From positions 248,001-312,000 of the forward strand of contig NZ_CP045404.1 of the NCBI RefSeq assembly GCF_009363715.1: a stretch of 64,000 bases of DNA, read 5' to 3'. Below the pieces are notes generated by a model, which made no database searches, was not told where the DNA came from, and saw only the letters and a program-made list of their open reading frames with translations. The DNA comes from Roseovarius sp. THAF9. Its GTDB lineage: Bacteria; Pseudomonadota; Alphaproteobacteria; Rhodobacterales; Rhodobacteraceae. The translations under genes were made by a program, and so were the position numbers. This document shows, one piece after another, positions 27,060-35,998 of this stretch (positions are counted from its first letter, which is position 1; every line of letters starts with the position of its first letter).

Positions 27060-27361
27060 GGTACGTGTTCCTTGCCCTGGCCGTCTGGGGGGCAATCCAT
27101 CCGATGGCGTGGTTCGTCGCGTGGTTCAACGCGAACGGATACAGCCTGATGGGCATGGTGGAGGCATGGCACGCCAATGCCGCGACCAGCGGGCTGGTCT
27201 GGGACCTGACGATTGCCGCGGTTGCGCTGACCCTCTGGGTGATCTGGGAGACGGTAAAGGTGCGCGACTGGCTGCGCCTGATCGCGATACCGGCAACGTT
27301 CTGCATCGGTGTCAGTTGCGGTTTGCCGCTTTATCTGTTTCTGAGGATGCGGCGCGGGTGA
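27056..27361 (+). CDS. DUF2834-family small membrane protein
   Basis: The 101-residue protein starts at a TTG codon that overlaps the previous stop (TTGA); no ATG or GTG fits as well. It has three predicted membrane segments, around residues 3-23, 48-66 and 74-96. The pattern, including WFNANGYSLMGMVEAWHAN, matches DUF2834 proteins. The function is unknown. The 3' end is followed by the second copy of the dispersed GAGTATTT repeat and then lysA. Confidence 0.72.
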   Translation: MRYVFLALAVWGAIHPMAWFVAWFNANGYSLMGMVEAWHANAATSGLVWDLTIAAVALTLWVIWETVKVRDWLRLIAIPATFCIGVSCGLPLYLFLRMRRG

Positions 27362-27376
27362 TACCTGCGGGAATCT

Positions 27377-27398
27377 GAGTATTTTCAGCAAGAAAAAG
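27377..27398 (+). repeat. Dispersed 22-bp repeat, copy 2 (GAGTATTT...GCAAGAAAAAG)
   Basis: This copy matches the one at 17443-17464 at about 20 of 22 positions and ends 5 bases before the lysA start codon. It therefore occupies the ribosome-binding region; its GCAAGAAAAAG part may supply the purine-rich sequence. A shorter relative, GAGTATTTTG, is at about 45634 upstream of sucD's 5' side. Confidence 0.6.
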
Positions 27399-27403
27399 CG
27401 CGA

Positions 27404-28669
27404 ATGGACCATTTTCTTTACCGAGACGGCGAGCTTCATGCCGAGGACGTGCCGGTGGCCGAGATTGCGGCGCAGGTGGGCACGCCGTTCTATTGTTATT
27501 CGACCGCGACCCTGACGCGGCATTTCCGGCTGTTCGACGAGGCGCTGGAGGGGATGCCGCACCTTGTGTGCTACGCCATGAAGGCGGCCAGCAACCAGTC
27601 GATCCTGAAGACGCTGGCGGGGCTTGGCGCGGGGATGGACGTGGTCTCGGGCGGCGAATATCTGCGTGCCAAGGCGGCGGGTGTGCCGGGCGAGAAGATC
27701 GTGTTTTCCGGCGTTGGCAAGACCCGCGAGGAAATGCGCATCGCGCTGGAAGGCGGCGTGCGGCAGTTCAACGTCGAGAGCGAGCCGGAGATGGCCGCGC
27801 TGTCGGACGTGGCGATGTCGCTGGGTGTGGAGGTGCCGATCACGGTGCGGGTGAACCCGGATGTGGACGCGAAAACCCACGCCAAGATCGCGACCGGCAA
27901 AAGCGAGAACAAGTTCGGCATCCCGATCGCCCGCGCGCGGGAAGTCTATGCCGAGGCCGCGCGGTTGCCGGGCCTCAAGGTGATCGGGATCGACGTTCAT
28001 ATCGGCAGCCAGCTGACCGATCTGGAGCCGTTCCGGCTGGCCTATCAGAAGGTGGCCGAGCTGACCGAAGTGTTGCGGGCGGATGGTCACGAGATATCCC
28101 GCCTTGATATGGGCGGCGGGCTTGGCATCCCTTATGAACGGTCGAACGCGGCGCCGCCGCTGCCCACCGATTACGGGGCACTGATCCGCGAAACGGTCGG
28201 GCACCTTGGCTGCGAGATCGAGATCGAGCCGGGGCGGCTGGTGGCGGGCAATGCCGGTATCCTTGTCAGCAAGGTGATCTACGTGAAATCGGGCGAAGGG
28301 CGTGATTTCCTGATCCTCGATGGCGCGATGAACGACCTGATCCGACCCGCGATGTATGATGCCTATCACGATATCGTCCCGGTGAGAGAGCCAGCGCCGG
28401 GCGCGGAGCCGGCCAAGTACGATATCGTCGGCCCGGTCTGCGAATCGGGCGATACCTTCGCAAAGGAGCGGGTCATGCCGCATGTGGGCGAAGGCGACCT
28501 TGTGGCGTTCCGCAGCGCGGGTGCGTACGGCGCGGTCATGAGCAGCGAGTACAATACAAGGCCGCTGGTTCCAGAAGTTTTGGTGCATGAGCATCAATTT
28601 GCCGTCATCAGGCCCCGGCCGACCTTTGACGAGATGATAAATCGCGATACCATCCCCGCATGGTTGTGA
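27404..28669 (+). CDS. lysA: Diaminopimelate decarboxylase
   Basis: LysA decarboxylates meso-diaminopimelate to L-lysine with pyridoxal phosphate. The 421-residue protein has the PLP lysine in VCYAMKAASNQ near residue 56, GVGKTREEM, DVHIGSQLTDLEPF, the glycine-rich LDMGGGLGIPYE, and the dimer-interface motif GPVCESGDTF. The start is the ATG at 27404. It lies downstream of argH, the lipoprotein and the DUF2834 gene on the same strand, and upstream of the DUF4175-family gene. Confidence 0.96.
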   Translation: MDHFLYRDGELHAEDVPVAEIAAQVGTPFYCYSTATLTRHFRLFDEALEGMPHLVCYAMKAASNQSILKTLAGLGAGMDVVSGGEYLRAKAAGVPGEKIVFSGVGKTREEMRIALEGGVRQFNVESEPEMAALSDVAMSLGVEVPITVRVNPDVDAKTHAKIATGKSENKFGIPIARAREVYAEAARLPGLKVIGIDVHIGSQLTDLEPFRLAYQKVAELTEVLRADGHEISRLDMGGGLGIPYERSNAAPPLPTDYGALIRETVGHLGCEIEIEPGRLVAGNAGILVSKVIYVKSGEGRDFLILDGAMNDLIRPAMYDAYHDIVPVREPAPGAEPAKYDIVGPVCESGDTFAKERVMPHVGEGDLVAFRSAGAYGAVMSSEYNTRPLVPEVLVHEHQFAVIRPRPTFDEMINRDTIPAWL

Positions 28670-28706
28670 CGCGACGGGCGCGCTCGCAATCCAACCGCAG
28701 GGATGC

Positions 28707-31352
28707 ATGGCACAATCTGACAACACCACGTTCAACAAGGTCATCAGGCGGCTGAAGCGGCCCTTGATGCTGACCTGGGCCGGGCTGATAGCCGAGCGTC
28801 TGGTGCGGGCCTTCTGGCCGCTCTGGAGCGTGGTTATCGCGGTGTGCGCGGCCCTGATGCTTGGTCTGCACGACCTTGCGCCGGTGGAAATCGTCTGGAC
28901 GCTGGCCATCGTTTCGGGGCTGGCCGCGCTGGGCTTTGCGGTACACGGGGCGCGCCGGTTCGCCTGGCCGTCGCGCGACGAGGCGATTCGACGGATGGAT
29001 GGCGTGTTGCCGGGGCATCCGCTGGCGACAATTGCCGACAGGCAGGCCATCGGAGGCGGCGACACGGGGTCGCAGGCCCTGTGGCGGGCGCATATCGCGC
29101 GGATGGAAGCTCGCGCGGCCGGGGCCAAGGCGGTCGATCCGGACCTGCGGCTGTCGCGCCGGGATCCGTTCGGGCTGCGCTATGTCGCTTTGCTGGCGCT
29201 GGTCGTGGCGGTCTTGTTCGGGTCCGCCTGGCGGGCCGGCACGGTGTCGCAGATGGCCCCCGGCAGCGGTGCGGCGCTGGCCAGTGGACCGACATGGGAG
29301 GGCTGGATCGAACCGCCCGCCTATACCGATTTGCCGAGCCTGTACCTGAACGATCAGGACGGGGCGTTCAGCGCGCCCGAAGGCAGCTTGGTCACGCTGC
29401 GCTTTTACGGCGAGGTGGGCGCGCTGAGCATGACCGAAACGGTCTCGGGCAGGACCGAGGACATTCCGCCGGCCACGGATATCGAGCAAAGCTTCGAGAT
29501 CGCACAGGACGGGACATTGCGGATTGATGGGCCCGGCGGTGAGGAATGGACGATCACGGCCCTGCCCGACGCGCCGCCCGAGGCGTCGATCTCGGAAGGG
29601 CTGGAGGTCACGTTCGACGGGCAGATGAGCCAGCCTTTCGCGGCCAGTGACGATCATGGCGTGGCCGGCGGCACCGCGACGTTCGAACTGGCGCTGGACG
29701 AGGTCGACCGGCGCCATGGCCTGACGGCGGAACCCGATGCGCGCGAGCCGATTGTGCTGGACCTGCCGCTGCCGATCACCGGGGACCGCGCGGATTTTAC
29801 CGAGACCTTGATAGAGAACCTGTCCGAGCATCCGTGGGCGCATCTGCCGGTGCGCCTGACGCTGAACGTTCGGGACGAGCGCGACCAGGCGGGGCAGAGT
29901 GAGCCAATGGTGATGGATCTGCCCGCGCGGCGGTTTTTCGATCCGATGGCCGCGTCGGTGATCGAACAGCGGCGCGACTTGCTTTGGGCGAAATCCAATG
30001 CGCGCCGGGTGAGCCAGATGCTACGCGCGGTGTCGCACAACCCCGAGGATGGGCTTTTCAAGTCCGAGACGGCTTATCTGAAGCTGCGGGTGATCCTGCG
30101 GCGGCTGGAGACGTTCATCGACCATGACAGCCTGACCGACGAGACGCAGGACGAACTGGCGCAGGCACTGTGGGATCTGGCCGTGCTGCTGGAGGATGGC
30201 GATATCGGCGACGCGCTGGAGCGGATGCGGGCCGCGCAGGAACGGCTGAGCGAGGCCATGCGCAACGGCGCCAGCGAGGAAGAGATCGCGCGGCTGATGC
30301 AGGAATTGCGCGACGCGACTCAGGACTACCTGCGGCAGAAATCGCAGATGGCGCAGCGCGAGGGCGACCAGACCGATGAGCCCGACTGGGGCCAATCCGA
30401 GAACATGCAGACCCTGACCGACCAAGATCTGCAGGACATGATGGACCGTATTCAGGAGCTGATGGAGCAGGGCCGGTTTGCCGAGGCGCAGCAGGCGCTG
30501 GAAGAGTTCCAGCAGATGATGGAGAACCTGCGCGTGACCGAAGGTCAGCAGGGGCAGGGCGGCGACAATCCGGGCCAGCAGGCGATGGAAGGTCTGGCCG
30601 AAACGCTGCGTGACCAGCAGGGCCTGTCGGACGAGGCGTTCCGGGACTTGCAGGAACAGTTCAATCCCGGCGCGCAGGCCGGGGAGTCGCAGGGCAACGA
30701 GGGCCGTAGCGGCGGCCAAGGCCAGGGCCAGCAGCATTCGCAACAAGGCCAGGGCCAACAGCAGGGTCAGGGACAGCAGCAAGGGCAAGGCCAGCAACAG
30801 GGTCAGCAACCCGGTCAGGGCCAAGGCAACCAGTCCGCAGAAGGGCAGCAAGGCAACGGCGCTGGCGCCCTGTCCGAGCGGCAGGAAGCGCTGCGGCGCG
30901 AGTTGGAACGCCAGCGGCAGGGTCTGCCCAATGTCGGCGGCGAAGCCGGGGAAGATGCCCGCGAGGCGCTGGACCGGGCCGGACGCGCCATGGAGGGTGC
31001 AGAGGAAGCGCTGCGGGGCGACGACCTGCCCGAGGCGATCGACCGACAGGCCGAGGCGATGGACGCCCTGCGCGACGGGATGCGCAGCCTCGGCGAGGCG
31101 CTGGCCGAGAACAGCCAGTCCCAGCCAGGCCAAGGCCTGGCGCAAAGCCAGACACCGGGGCAGTTTGGCGAGCAGGATCCGCTTGGCCGGTCACAGCGCG
31201 GGCTGGCCGGGGACCAGGGTGAGTTCACCGCACGGGAAGACGTGTATCGCCGCGCCGGAGAGTTGCTGGACGAGATCCGCCGCCGGTCGGGCGATACGGC
31301 GCGCCCCGAGGTCGAGCTTGATTACCTGCGGCGGCTTCTGGACCGATTCTGA
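28707..31352 (+). CDS. TIGR02302 / DUF4175-family large membrane-anchored protein
   Basis: The 881-residue protein has two or three N-terminal membrane segments (about residues 25-75 and 155-175), a beta-rich extracytoplasmic middle part and a helical C-terminal half. Residues about 669-717 form a Gln/Gly tandem run (GQGQQ units). The TIGR02302 family is typical of alphaproteobacteria and commonly follows lysA. The function is not established. Long helices and the Gln-rich linker suggest a scaffold in the envelope. The start is an ATG 37 bases after the lysA stop. Confidence 0.82.
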   Translation: MAQSDNTTFNKVIRRLKRPLMLTWAGLIAERLVRAFWPLWSVVIAVCAALMLGLHDLAPVEIVWTLAIVSGLAALGFAVHGARRFAWPSRDEAIRRMDGVLPGHPLATIADRQAIGGGDTGSQALWRAHIARMEARAAGAKAVDPDLRLSRRDPFGLRYVALLALVVAVLFGSAWRAGTVSQMAPGSGAALASGPTWEGWIEPPAYTDLPSLYLNDQDGAFSAPEGSLVTLRFYGEVGALSMTETVSGRTEDIPPATDIEQSFEIAQDGTLRIDGPGGEEWTITALPDAPPEASISEGLEVTFDGQMSQPFAASDDHGVAGGTATFELALDEVDRRHGLTAEPDAREPIVLDLPLPITGDRADFTETLIENLSEHPWAHLPVRLTLNVRDERDQAGQSEPMVMDLPARRFFDPMAASVIEQRRDLLWAKSNARRVSQMLRAVSHNPEDGLFKSETAYLKLRVILRRLETFIDHDSLTDETQDELAQALWDLAVLLEDGDIGDALERMRAAQERLSEAMRNGASEEEIARLMQELRDATQDYLRQKSQMAQREGDQTDEPDWGQSENMQTLTDQDLQDMMDRIQELMEQGRFAEAQQALEEFQQMMENLRVTEGQQGQGGDNPGQQAMEGLAETLRDQQGLSDEAFRDLQEQFNPGAQAGESQGNEGRSGGQGQGQQHSQQGQGQQQGQGQQQGQGQQQGQQPGQGQGNQSAEGQQGNGAGALSERQEALRRELERQRQGLPNVGGEAGEDAREALDRAGRAMEGAEEALRGDDLPEAIDRQAEAMDALRDGMRSLGEALAENSQSQPGQGLAQSQTPGQFGEQDPLGRSQRGLAGDQGEFTAREDVYRRAGELLDEIRRRSGDTARPEVELDYLRRLLDRF
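30711..30855 (+). repeat. In-frame Gln/Gly-coding tandem repeat
   Basis: Short units of the CAGGGCCAG / CAACAGGGT type repeat imperfectly across about 145 bp and encode a flexible Gln-Gly-rich linker in the DUF4175-family protein. Codons vary between CAG and CAA, and GGC, GGT and GGG, which shows selection at protein level. It is not a CRISPR-like array. Confidence 0.8.
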
Positions 31353-31400
31353 CGTGAGACGAAGTTCCGGCGCGCGCGGCACAGCGTCAGCCGCATTTGA

Positions 31401-32342
31401 TCAGCCGTCGGCGACGCCGTCTTCGGACAATGAGGCGGCCACGCCCTGAATAAAGTCGTTGAGACCGGCTCGCCAGGCATTCACCATCTCGACATAACCC
31501 GTCAGCGGATCGGCCAGTTGCGGGACCGCCCCGGACAATTGCGGCGCGAACACGTAAAGCAGCAAGCCCAGAACCGCGAGGATGACCGCCAGCCGGAACC
31601 CTGAGCGGAAGCCGCTCTTGCGGGTGGCAACCGTGGTATCGCCGGCCGCTGACACGGATCTTGGCTGTTCCTTATTGCCGTCGGAATCGAGCGACGAGTT
31701 GATCTCGTCGATATCGGGCAGCAGGTTGCTGCGCGACGAGGGGTCGATCTCGTCCATCTCGGCATCGGTTTTTTGCGCTTCCGGTTCGCCGCGCAGGCGG
31801 GCCATACGGGCGCGGGCCTCTTCCGAGCGGCGCTGTGCGTCGTTGTCGGTGTCCTGAAGCCCAAGCTCCTGCTGGGTCTCGACGGTACCGCGGTTGTCTT
31901 GTTCGCGCGCGCGGGATTCACGCTCGGCCTCTTCGCGAAGAACGTCGGCCACGGCGGGGTCGATCTCGCGTCGCTTGTGTTCGGATGCGGGTGCGGTGTG
32001 GTCTTCCGGAGTATCCTCGTCCTCTTCTTCGTACGTGTCGTCGTCCGCCGACGGGTGCGGGTCAGCTCTGACCTCGGCGTTGGCAGAGGAGGTGTCGTCC
32101 TCCTCCTCGTCTGCGCCATAGTCCGCGTCCGATCCAAGCCCGGAGGACGTGTCTTCGGGCTCGTACTGCTCCTGATTGGCAAGATCATCTTCCGCTGCCT
32201 GAGGCTCTTCGGGGGGATGGTCGGGATGGTGCTGGAACCAGGTGCTCCCGCAATCGGAACATTGCACGTCGCGCCCGCTTGCGGGAATGACTTCTGTAGG
32301 GACTTCGTATTGCGCCCCGCAATTCGGGCATATCAACCGCAT
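31401..32342 (-). CDS. Acidic membrane protein with N-terminal MJ0042 zinc ribbon
   Basis: The 313-residue protein starts MRLICPNCGAQYEVP and has a second CxxC in VQCSDCGSTWFQ, together the MJ0042-type zinc ribbon (residues 1-40). Residues about 45-235 are strongly acidic and disordered-looking, followed by one membrane segment near 248-266 and a short C-terminal tail. The ATG at 32340-32342 is chosen because the zinc ribbon is N-terminal in this family. It is divergent from ftsE, an arrangement frequently seen in Rhodobacterales. The function is unknown; a membrane-tethered sensor or regulator is a guess. Confidence 0.8.
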   Translation of the reverse strand: MRLICPNCGAQYEVPTEVIPASGRDVQCSDCGSTWFQHHPDHPPEEPQAAEDDLANQEQYEPEDTSSGLGSDADYGADEEEDDTSSANAEVRADPHPSADDDTYEEEDEDTPEDHTAPASEHKRREIDPAVADVLREEAERESRAREQDNRGTVETQQELGLQDTDNDAQRRSEEARARMARLRGEPEAQKTDAEMDEIDPSSRSNLLPDIDEINSSLDSDGNKEQPRSVSAAGDTTVATRKSGFRSGFRLAVILAVLGLLLYVFAPQLSGAVPQLADPLTGYVEMVNAWRAGLNDFIQGVAASLSEDGVADG

Positions 32343-32507
32343 CTTGCCACCCGCTGCCTTCCGCCTGACCGGGATACCCCAGCCTATTGTTTGGCATACC
32401 TTACGCACAAATAACGGACCGGGAAAGGGGGCAATCACCGAAGTGCCGTAGTCGTTGCACATGTGTGTCCCGTGGGGCATGAAGGGCAAAACGTATTGGG
32501 GGTCGAA

Positions 32508-33185
32508 GTGATCGAGCTGGAAAACGTCGCCTACAGCTATGGCGGGGGGGAATTGCTGAGTGATGTCTCGCTCAAGCTGCAGGCCGGGTCATTTCATTTC
32601 TTGACCGGCCCGTCGGGAGCGGGCAAGACCACGCTTCTGAAGCTGTGTTACGGGGCCCTGATGCCCACGGCTGGCGAGGTCCGGCTGTTCGACACGGATG
32701 TGCGCGCGATGGAGCGGGACGACATCGCCTATGCACGGCGGCGGATCGGGGTGGTGCATCAGGATTGTCAGTTTCTTGATCACATGAGTGTTGCCGACAA
32801 TATCTCCTTACCGATGATGGTGTCCGGGCGTGACCTGCTCAACGAGTCCGCGAACCTCAAGGAACTGATCGGCTGGGTGGGTCTCAAGGCGCGGGCCGAC
32901 GCCCTGCCGCCGGAGTTGTCGGGCGGGGAGCGTCAGCGGGCGGCGCTGGCGCGGTCCATCATCATGTCGCCGGACGCGGTGCTGGCAGACGAACCCACGG
33001 GCAACGTCGACTGGGAGATGTCGCAGCGTCTGCTGCGCCTGCTGATCGAGTTGAATCGGATGGGCAAGACGATCATGGTCGCCACCCATGACCTCGCCCT
33101 GATCCGGGCCGCGAAAACCCATGTCCAGGCACGGGTGCTGCGGATATCGAACCGGCGGCTGCAACTGGCGGGGGCGGACCTGTGA
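32508..33185 (+). CDS. ftsE: Cell-division ABC transporter ATP-binding protein FtsE
   Basis: FtsE pairs with FtsX to couple ATP hydrolysis to peptidoglycan hydrolase activation at the septum. I take the GTG at 32508, preceded by GGGGG, as start (225 residues, VIELENVAYSYGG); this fits the usual 220-230 length better than the upstream ATG at 32463. Walker A is GPSGAGKTT (residues 34-42), the signature is LSGGERQRAALAR and Walker B is AVLADEPTGN. The stop overlaps the GTG start of ftsX. It is divergent from the zinc-ribbon gene. Confidence 0.9.
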   Translation: MIELENVAYSYGGGELLSDVSLKLQAGSFHFLTGPSGAGKTTLLKLCYGALMPTAGEVRLFDTDVRAMERDDIAYARRRIGVVHQDCQFLDHMSVADNISLPMMVSGRDLLNESANLKELIGWVGLKARADALPPELSGGERQRAALARSIIMSPDAVLADEPTGNVDWEMSQRLLRLLIELNRMGKTIMVATHDLALIRAAKTHVQARVLRISNRRLQLAGADL

Positions 33186-34087
33186 AGCTGAATTTCAACC
33201 GCGTGACCGAATTTGTCATGGGCGACGCGCAGGCCGACCGCGTGGTGCCGCCCACAGGATTCACGGCCTCGCTGACGGTGTTCAGCGCGGGCGCGATGTC
33301 GTTTCTGGCGGTGTTCGCGCTGGCCTTGTCGATGGCGACGGGACGGCTGGCCGATCGCTGGGGATCGGAACTGGCGCGGTCCTCGACTATTCGGATTTCC
33401 GCGCCCGAAGGGCAAATGGCGGCGCAGACCGCGGCCACGCTGAAGATCCTTCAGACGACCAAGGGCGTCGCCTCGGCCCGGGCGCTGGACCCCGACGAAC
33501 AGCGCGCCTTGCTGGAGCCGTGGTTCGGCCCCGACCTGCCGGTGGATACCCTGCCGATCCCGCAGTTGATCGAGGTCGTTGAGGAGGGCGAGGGGTTCGA
33601 TGCAGGCGGGCTGCGCCTGCGGCTGTCGGCCGAGGTCCCGGGGGCGATCCTTGATGACCATACCCGGTGGCGGCGACCGTTGGTCAGTGCCGCGACGCGC
33701 CTGCGCATGCTGGGGTATATATCCATCCTGCTGATCGGGGCGGCGACGGCGGCGATGATCACGCTGGCGGCCAATGCCGCGCTGGCGGCGAACACGCAGG
33801 TGATCGGCGTGCTGCGCCTTGTGGGGGCGCGGGACAGCTATATCGCGCAGGCTTTCGTGCGGCGGTTCACGCTGCGCGCCCTGACCGGAGGCGCCGTGGG
33901 CACCGTGGTGGCCGGGCTGGCGGTGTTCCTGTTGCCTGCCGCGCAGGAAGAGGGTGGGTTCCTGACAGGCTTGGGCTTTCACGGTTGGCAGTGGCTCTGG
34001 CTGCTGGTGATCCCGCCGCTGGCCGCTGCGGTCGCCTTTGCGGCGACACAGGCTGCTGCCCGCAAGACGTTGAAGGAAACGCCATGA
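33182..34087 (+). CDS. ftsX: Cell-division protein FtsX
   Basis: FtsX is the membrane partner of FtsE. The 301-residue protein starts at a GTG overlapping the ftsE stop (GTGA). It has one N-terminal span (about residues 35-55), a short periplasmic loop (about 60-170) and three C-terminal spans (about 175-200, 225-250 and 270-290), the FtsX topology. Sequence conservation is low, as usual. It is coupled to plsC by an ATGA overlap, linking division and membrane lipid synthesis genes in one transcript. Confidence 0.9.
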   Translation: MKLNFNRVTEFVMGDAQADRVVPPTGFTASLTVFSAGAMSFLAVFALALSMATGRLADRWGSELARSSTIRISAPEGQMAAQTAATLKILQTTKGVASARALDPDEQRALLEPWFGPDLPVDTLPIPQLIEVVEEGEGFDAGGLRLRLSAEVPGAILDDHTRWRRPLVSAATRLRMLGYISILLIGAATAAMITLAANAALAANTQVIGVLRLVGARDSYIAQAFVRRFTLRALTGGAVGTVVAGLAVFLLPAAQEEGGFLTGLGFHGWQWLWLLVIPPLAAAVAFAATQAAARKTLKETP

Positions 34088-34824
34088 GATATGCTATCCA
34101 ATGGGTCCGCTCTGCGGTGTTCGTGGGCCAGATCTATTTCATGATGCTGCCCATCGGGATCGTGTTCCTACCTTGGGCTCTGCTGTCCTCGAAAGGGGCC
34201 AACAAGGCCTGCAAAACGTGGTGCACGTGGGTTCGCTGGAGCGCCCGCTGGATGGTGAATGTCCGGACCGAAGTGCGTGGCACGCCGCCTCAGCATGAAT
34301 GTCTGATCGTCGCCAAGCATCAGTCATTCCTTGATATTATCCTGATTTTCGGTAGCGTTCCGGCCGGCAAGTTCATCATGAAGCGCGAGTTGATGTACGC
34401 ACCCATCATCGGGCAATATGCCCTGAAACTGGGCTGTGTGCCGGTCGACCGGGGCAAGCGCAGCCAGGCGATCAAGAAGATGATCGCGGATGTCGGACGG
34501 GGGCGCCTGCGGCCCGGACAGTTGATCATTTACCCGCAAGGCACGCGCATCGCGCCGGGGGTCAAGGCGCCCTACAAGGTGGGGTCGTCGATCCTCTATG
34601 AAGAGATGGCACAGGAGTGCATTCCGGTGGCGACGAATGTGGGCCTGGTCTGGCCGCGCAAGGGTGTCATGCGGCATCCCGGGACCGGGGTGGTGGAGTT
34701 CCTGCCGGCGATCGAGGCGGGGTTGCCGAAGGAAGAGTTCATGGCGCGGCTGGAAGACACGGTGGAGAGCAATTCCAACCGCCTGATGCGCGAAGCGGGG
34801 TTTGAGCCGGATGGAGTTCATTAA
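34084..34824 (+). CDS. plsC: 1-acyl-sn-glycerol-3-phosphate acyltransferase (PlsC family)
   Basis: PlsC acylates lysophosphatidate to phosphatidate. The 246-residue protein has an N-terminal hydrophobic segment (about residues 8-35), the HxxxxD catalytic motif in AKHQSFLD and the glycerol-phosphate site YPQGTRIAPG, where Gln replaces the more usual Glu of EGTR. The start is the ATG at 34084 overlapping the ftsX stop by 4 bases, chosen over a much longer frame that is out-of-frame ftsX. It overlaps the PPOX gene by 14 bases. It may be one of several acyltransferases in the genome. Confidence 0.9.
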   Translation: MRYAIQWVRSAVFVGQIYFMMLPIGIVFLPWALLSSKGANKACKTWCTWVRWSARWMVNVRTEVRGTPPQHECLIVAKHQSFLDIILIFGSVPAGKFIMKRELMYAPIIGQYALKLGCVPVDRGKRSQAIKKMIADVGRGRLRPGQLIIYPQGTRIAPGVKAPYKVGSSILYEEMAQECIPVATNVGLVWPRKGVMRHPGTGVVEFLPAIEAGLPKEEFMARLEDTVESNSNRLMREAGFEPDGVH

Positions 34825-35413
34825 CGATATCAAGGCGCTGGAAGCGCTTTACGGTGCGCCCGCCGCGGCCAGTACGCGCAAGGTTGTGCAACGGCTGACG
34901 CCGCTTTACCGCAAGTGGATCATGGCGTCGCATTATTGCGTGCTGAGTACGGTGGGGCCGGACGGCACCGATGGCAGCCCGCGCGGGGATGATGGCCCGG
35001 TGGTGCTGGAGCTGGACGAGACGACCCTGGCGATGCCAGATTGGCGTGGAAACAACCGACTGGATTCGTTGCGGAATATCGTGTCGGACGGGCGTGTGTC
35101 ATGCATGTTCATGGTGCCGGGATCGAACACGGTGGTGCGGGTGAACGGCACCGCGAAACTGACTGCCGACGAGGGGGTGCGCGCCCGGTTCGAGCAGCAG
35201 GGCAAGCATCCGGCGACGGTGATCGTGATTTCGGTTTCCGAGATCTATGCCCAATGTGCACGTGCCACGATCCGCGCCGGGCTGTGGGATCACGACGACA
35301 GCGCAGGGTTGCCGAAGATGGGTGAATTGCTGGCCGAGGCCTCGGGCGGAGACGAGGGCGGCGCGGAGTATGACGCCGCCTGGAGCGCCCGGGCGGCGAA
35401 GACGATGTGGTAG
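34811..35413 (+). CDS. PPOX-class FMN-dependent flavoprotein (pyridoxamine 5'-phosphate oxidase fold)
   Basis: The 200-residue protein has the split-barrel flavin fold: HYCVLSTVGPDGTDGSPRGD, MPDWRGNNRLDSLRNI and VRVNGTAKL. These blocks match the MSMEG_1061-like PPOX subgroup rather than PdxH. The substrate is unknown; members bind FMN or F420-like flavins. The start is the ATG at 34811 inside the end of plsC; a TTG three codons earlier is an alternative. It is the last gene of the ftsEX run. Confidence 0.85.
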   Translation: MEFINDIKALEALYGAPAAASTRKVVQRLTPLYRKWIMASHYCVLSTVGPDGTDGSPRGDDGPVVLELDETTLAMPDWRGNNRLDSLRNIVSDGRVSCMFMVPGSNTVVRVNGTAKLTADEGVRARFEQQGKHPATVIVISVSEIYAQCARATIRAGLWDHDDSAGLPKMGELLAEASGGDEGGAEYDAAWSARAAKTMW

Positions 35414-35451
35414 GCGTTGCAGGGTTGGTTAACGCGATTTGGCACATCGGT

Positions 35452-35501
35452 ATCGCGTCGGTATTTCAGTAGCATCGCGTCGGTGGAAATATCGCGTCGG
35501 T
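35452..35501. repeat. Three copies of ATCGCGTCGGT
   Basis: Identical 11-mers begin at 35452, 35474 and 35491, 22 and 17 bp apart, separated by AT-richer spacers. They are a candidate for protein binding or a remnant of a tandem repeat. Confidence 0.7.
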
Positions 35502-35638
35502 GAAAATGTCGCTGGGCGGGAAGGGTTAAATCCAACTGCTGTCCGCCATTGAGTATTCACACTCACTGCGGCGAATGATGGCTTTGAGCCCTTAGTGCTG
35601 TCGCTGATCTTGTGCCGCGCGGTGTCAAGGCCGCAGGC

Positions 35639-35744
35639 CACCGCGCGATCGCCAGACCGCCCGGACGGGCTGGCGATTGGCTGACGTTGGCGTTTCGAAC
35701 TGAAGTCTCGCGGATATGTCGGCCATAAAGCGCCTCGAACATCC
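35639..35744. repeat. Diverged repeat element, copy A
   Basis: It aligns end to end with copy B at 35863-35972. Shared landmarks are CACCGC, ATCGCC, CCGCCC, GGCGATT and a CATAAAG block near the end, ending GAACATCC here. It contains an inverted repeat ATCGCCAG/CTGGCGAT (35648-35655 with 35670-35677). Confidence 0.6.
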
Positions 35745-35862
35745 GGCAGAACGCCAGCCCGCGGTCTGGCAATCGCACGGATTGCTACACGAACGGCAGA
35801 AAATTCCGCAAAGCGAAGGTTCAAGGCAAAATCCCCGCGCGGAATCCAGGTGCAGCTTGCTG

Positions 35863-35972
35863 CACCGCCGCGCATCGCCGGGCCGCCCCACCGGCGCGGC
35901 GATTTGGTGAAGCTGGGTACGCCGCTCAGAGGTATTGCGGCGTTGGCGGGCATAAAGTGCTTTAGAACCATC
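35863..35972. repeat. Diverged repeat element, copy B
   Basis: It is the same orientation as copy A, about 224 bp further on, with comparable length and the same order of landmarks (CACCGC, CATCGCC, CCGCCC, GGCGATTTGG, GCATAAAG, GAACCATC). Pairwise identity is moderate, so duplication is old or both copies belong to a dispersed family. Confidence 0.6.
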
Positions 35973-35998
35973 GTCGCATCGCTGCGCCGCGGCCCGTC

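Noticed and set aside
26288..29128. A 946-codon open frame on the minus strand antisense to argH, lysA and the DUF4175-family gene
   Set aside because: It is antisense to clearly real genes and its translation is His/Arg/Pro-rich without domains. High-GC coding DNA commonly leaves long open antisense frames.
30711..30855. Repeated Gln/Gly-coding units that could be mistaken for a CRISPR or satellite array
   Set aside because: Units are short, in frame, variable at wobble positions and lie within a conserved protein family; there are no spacers.
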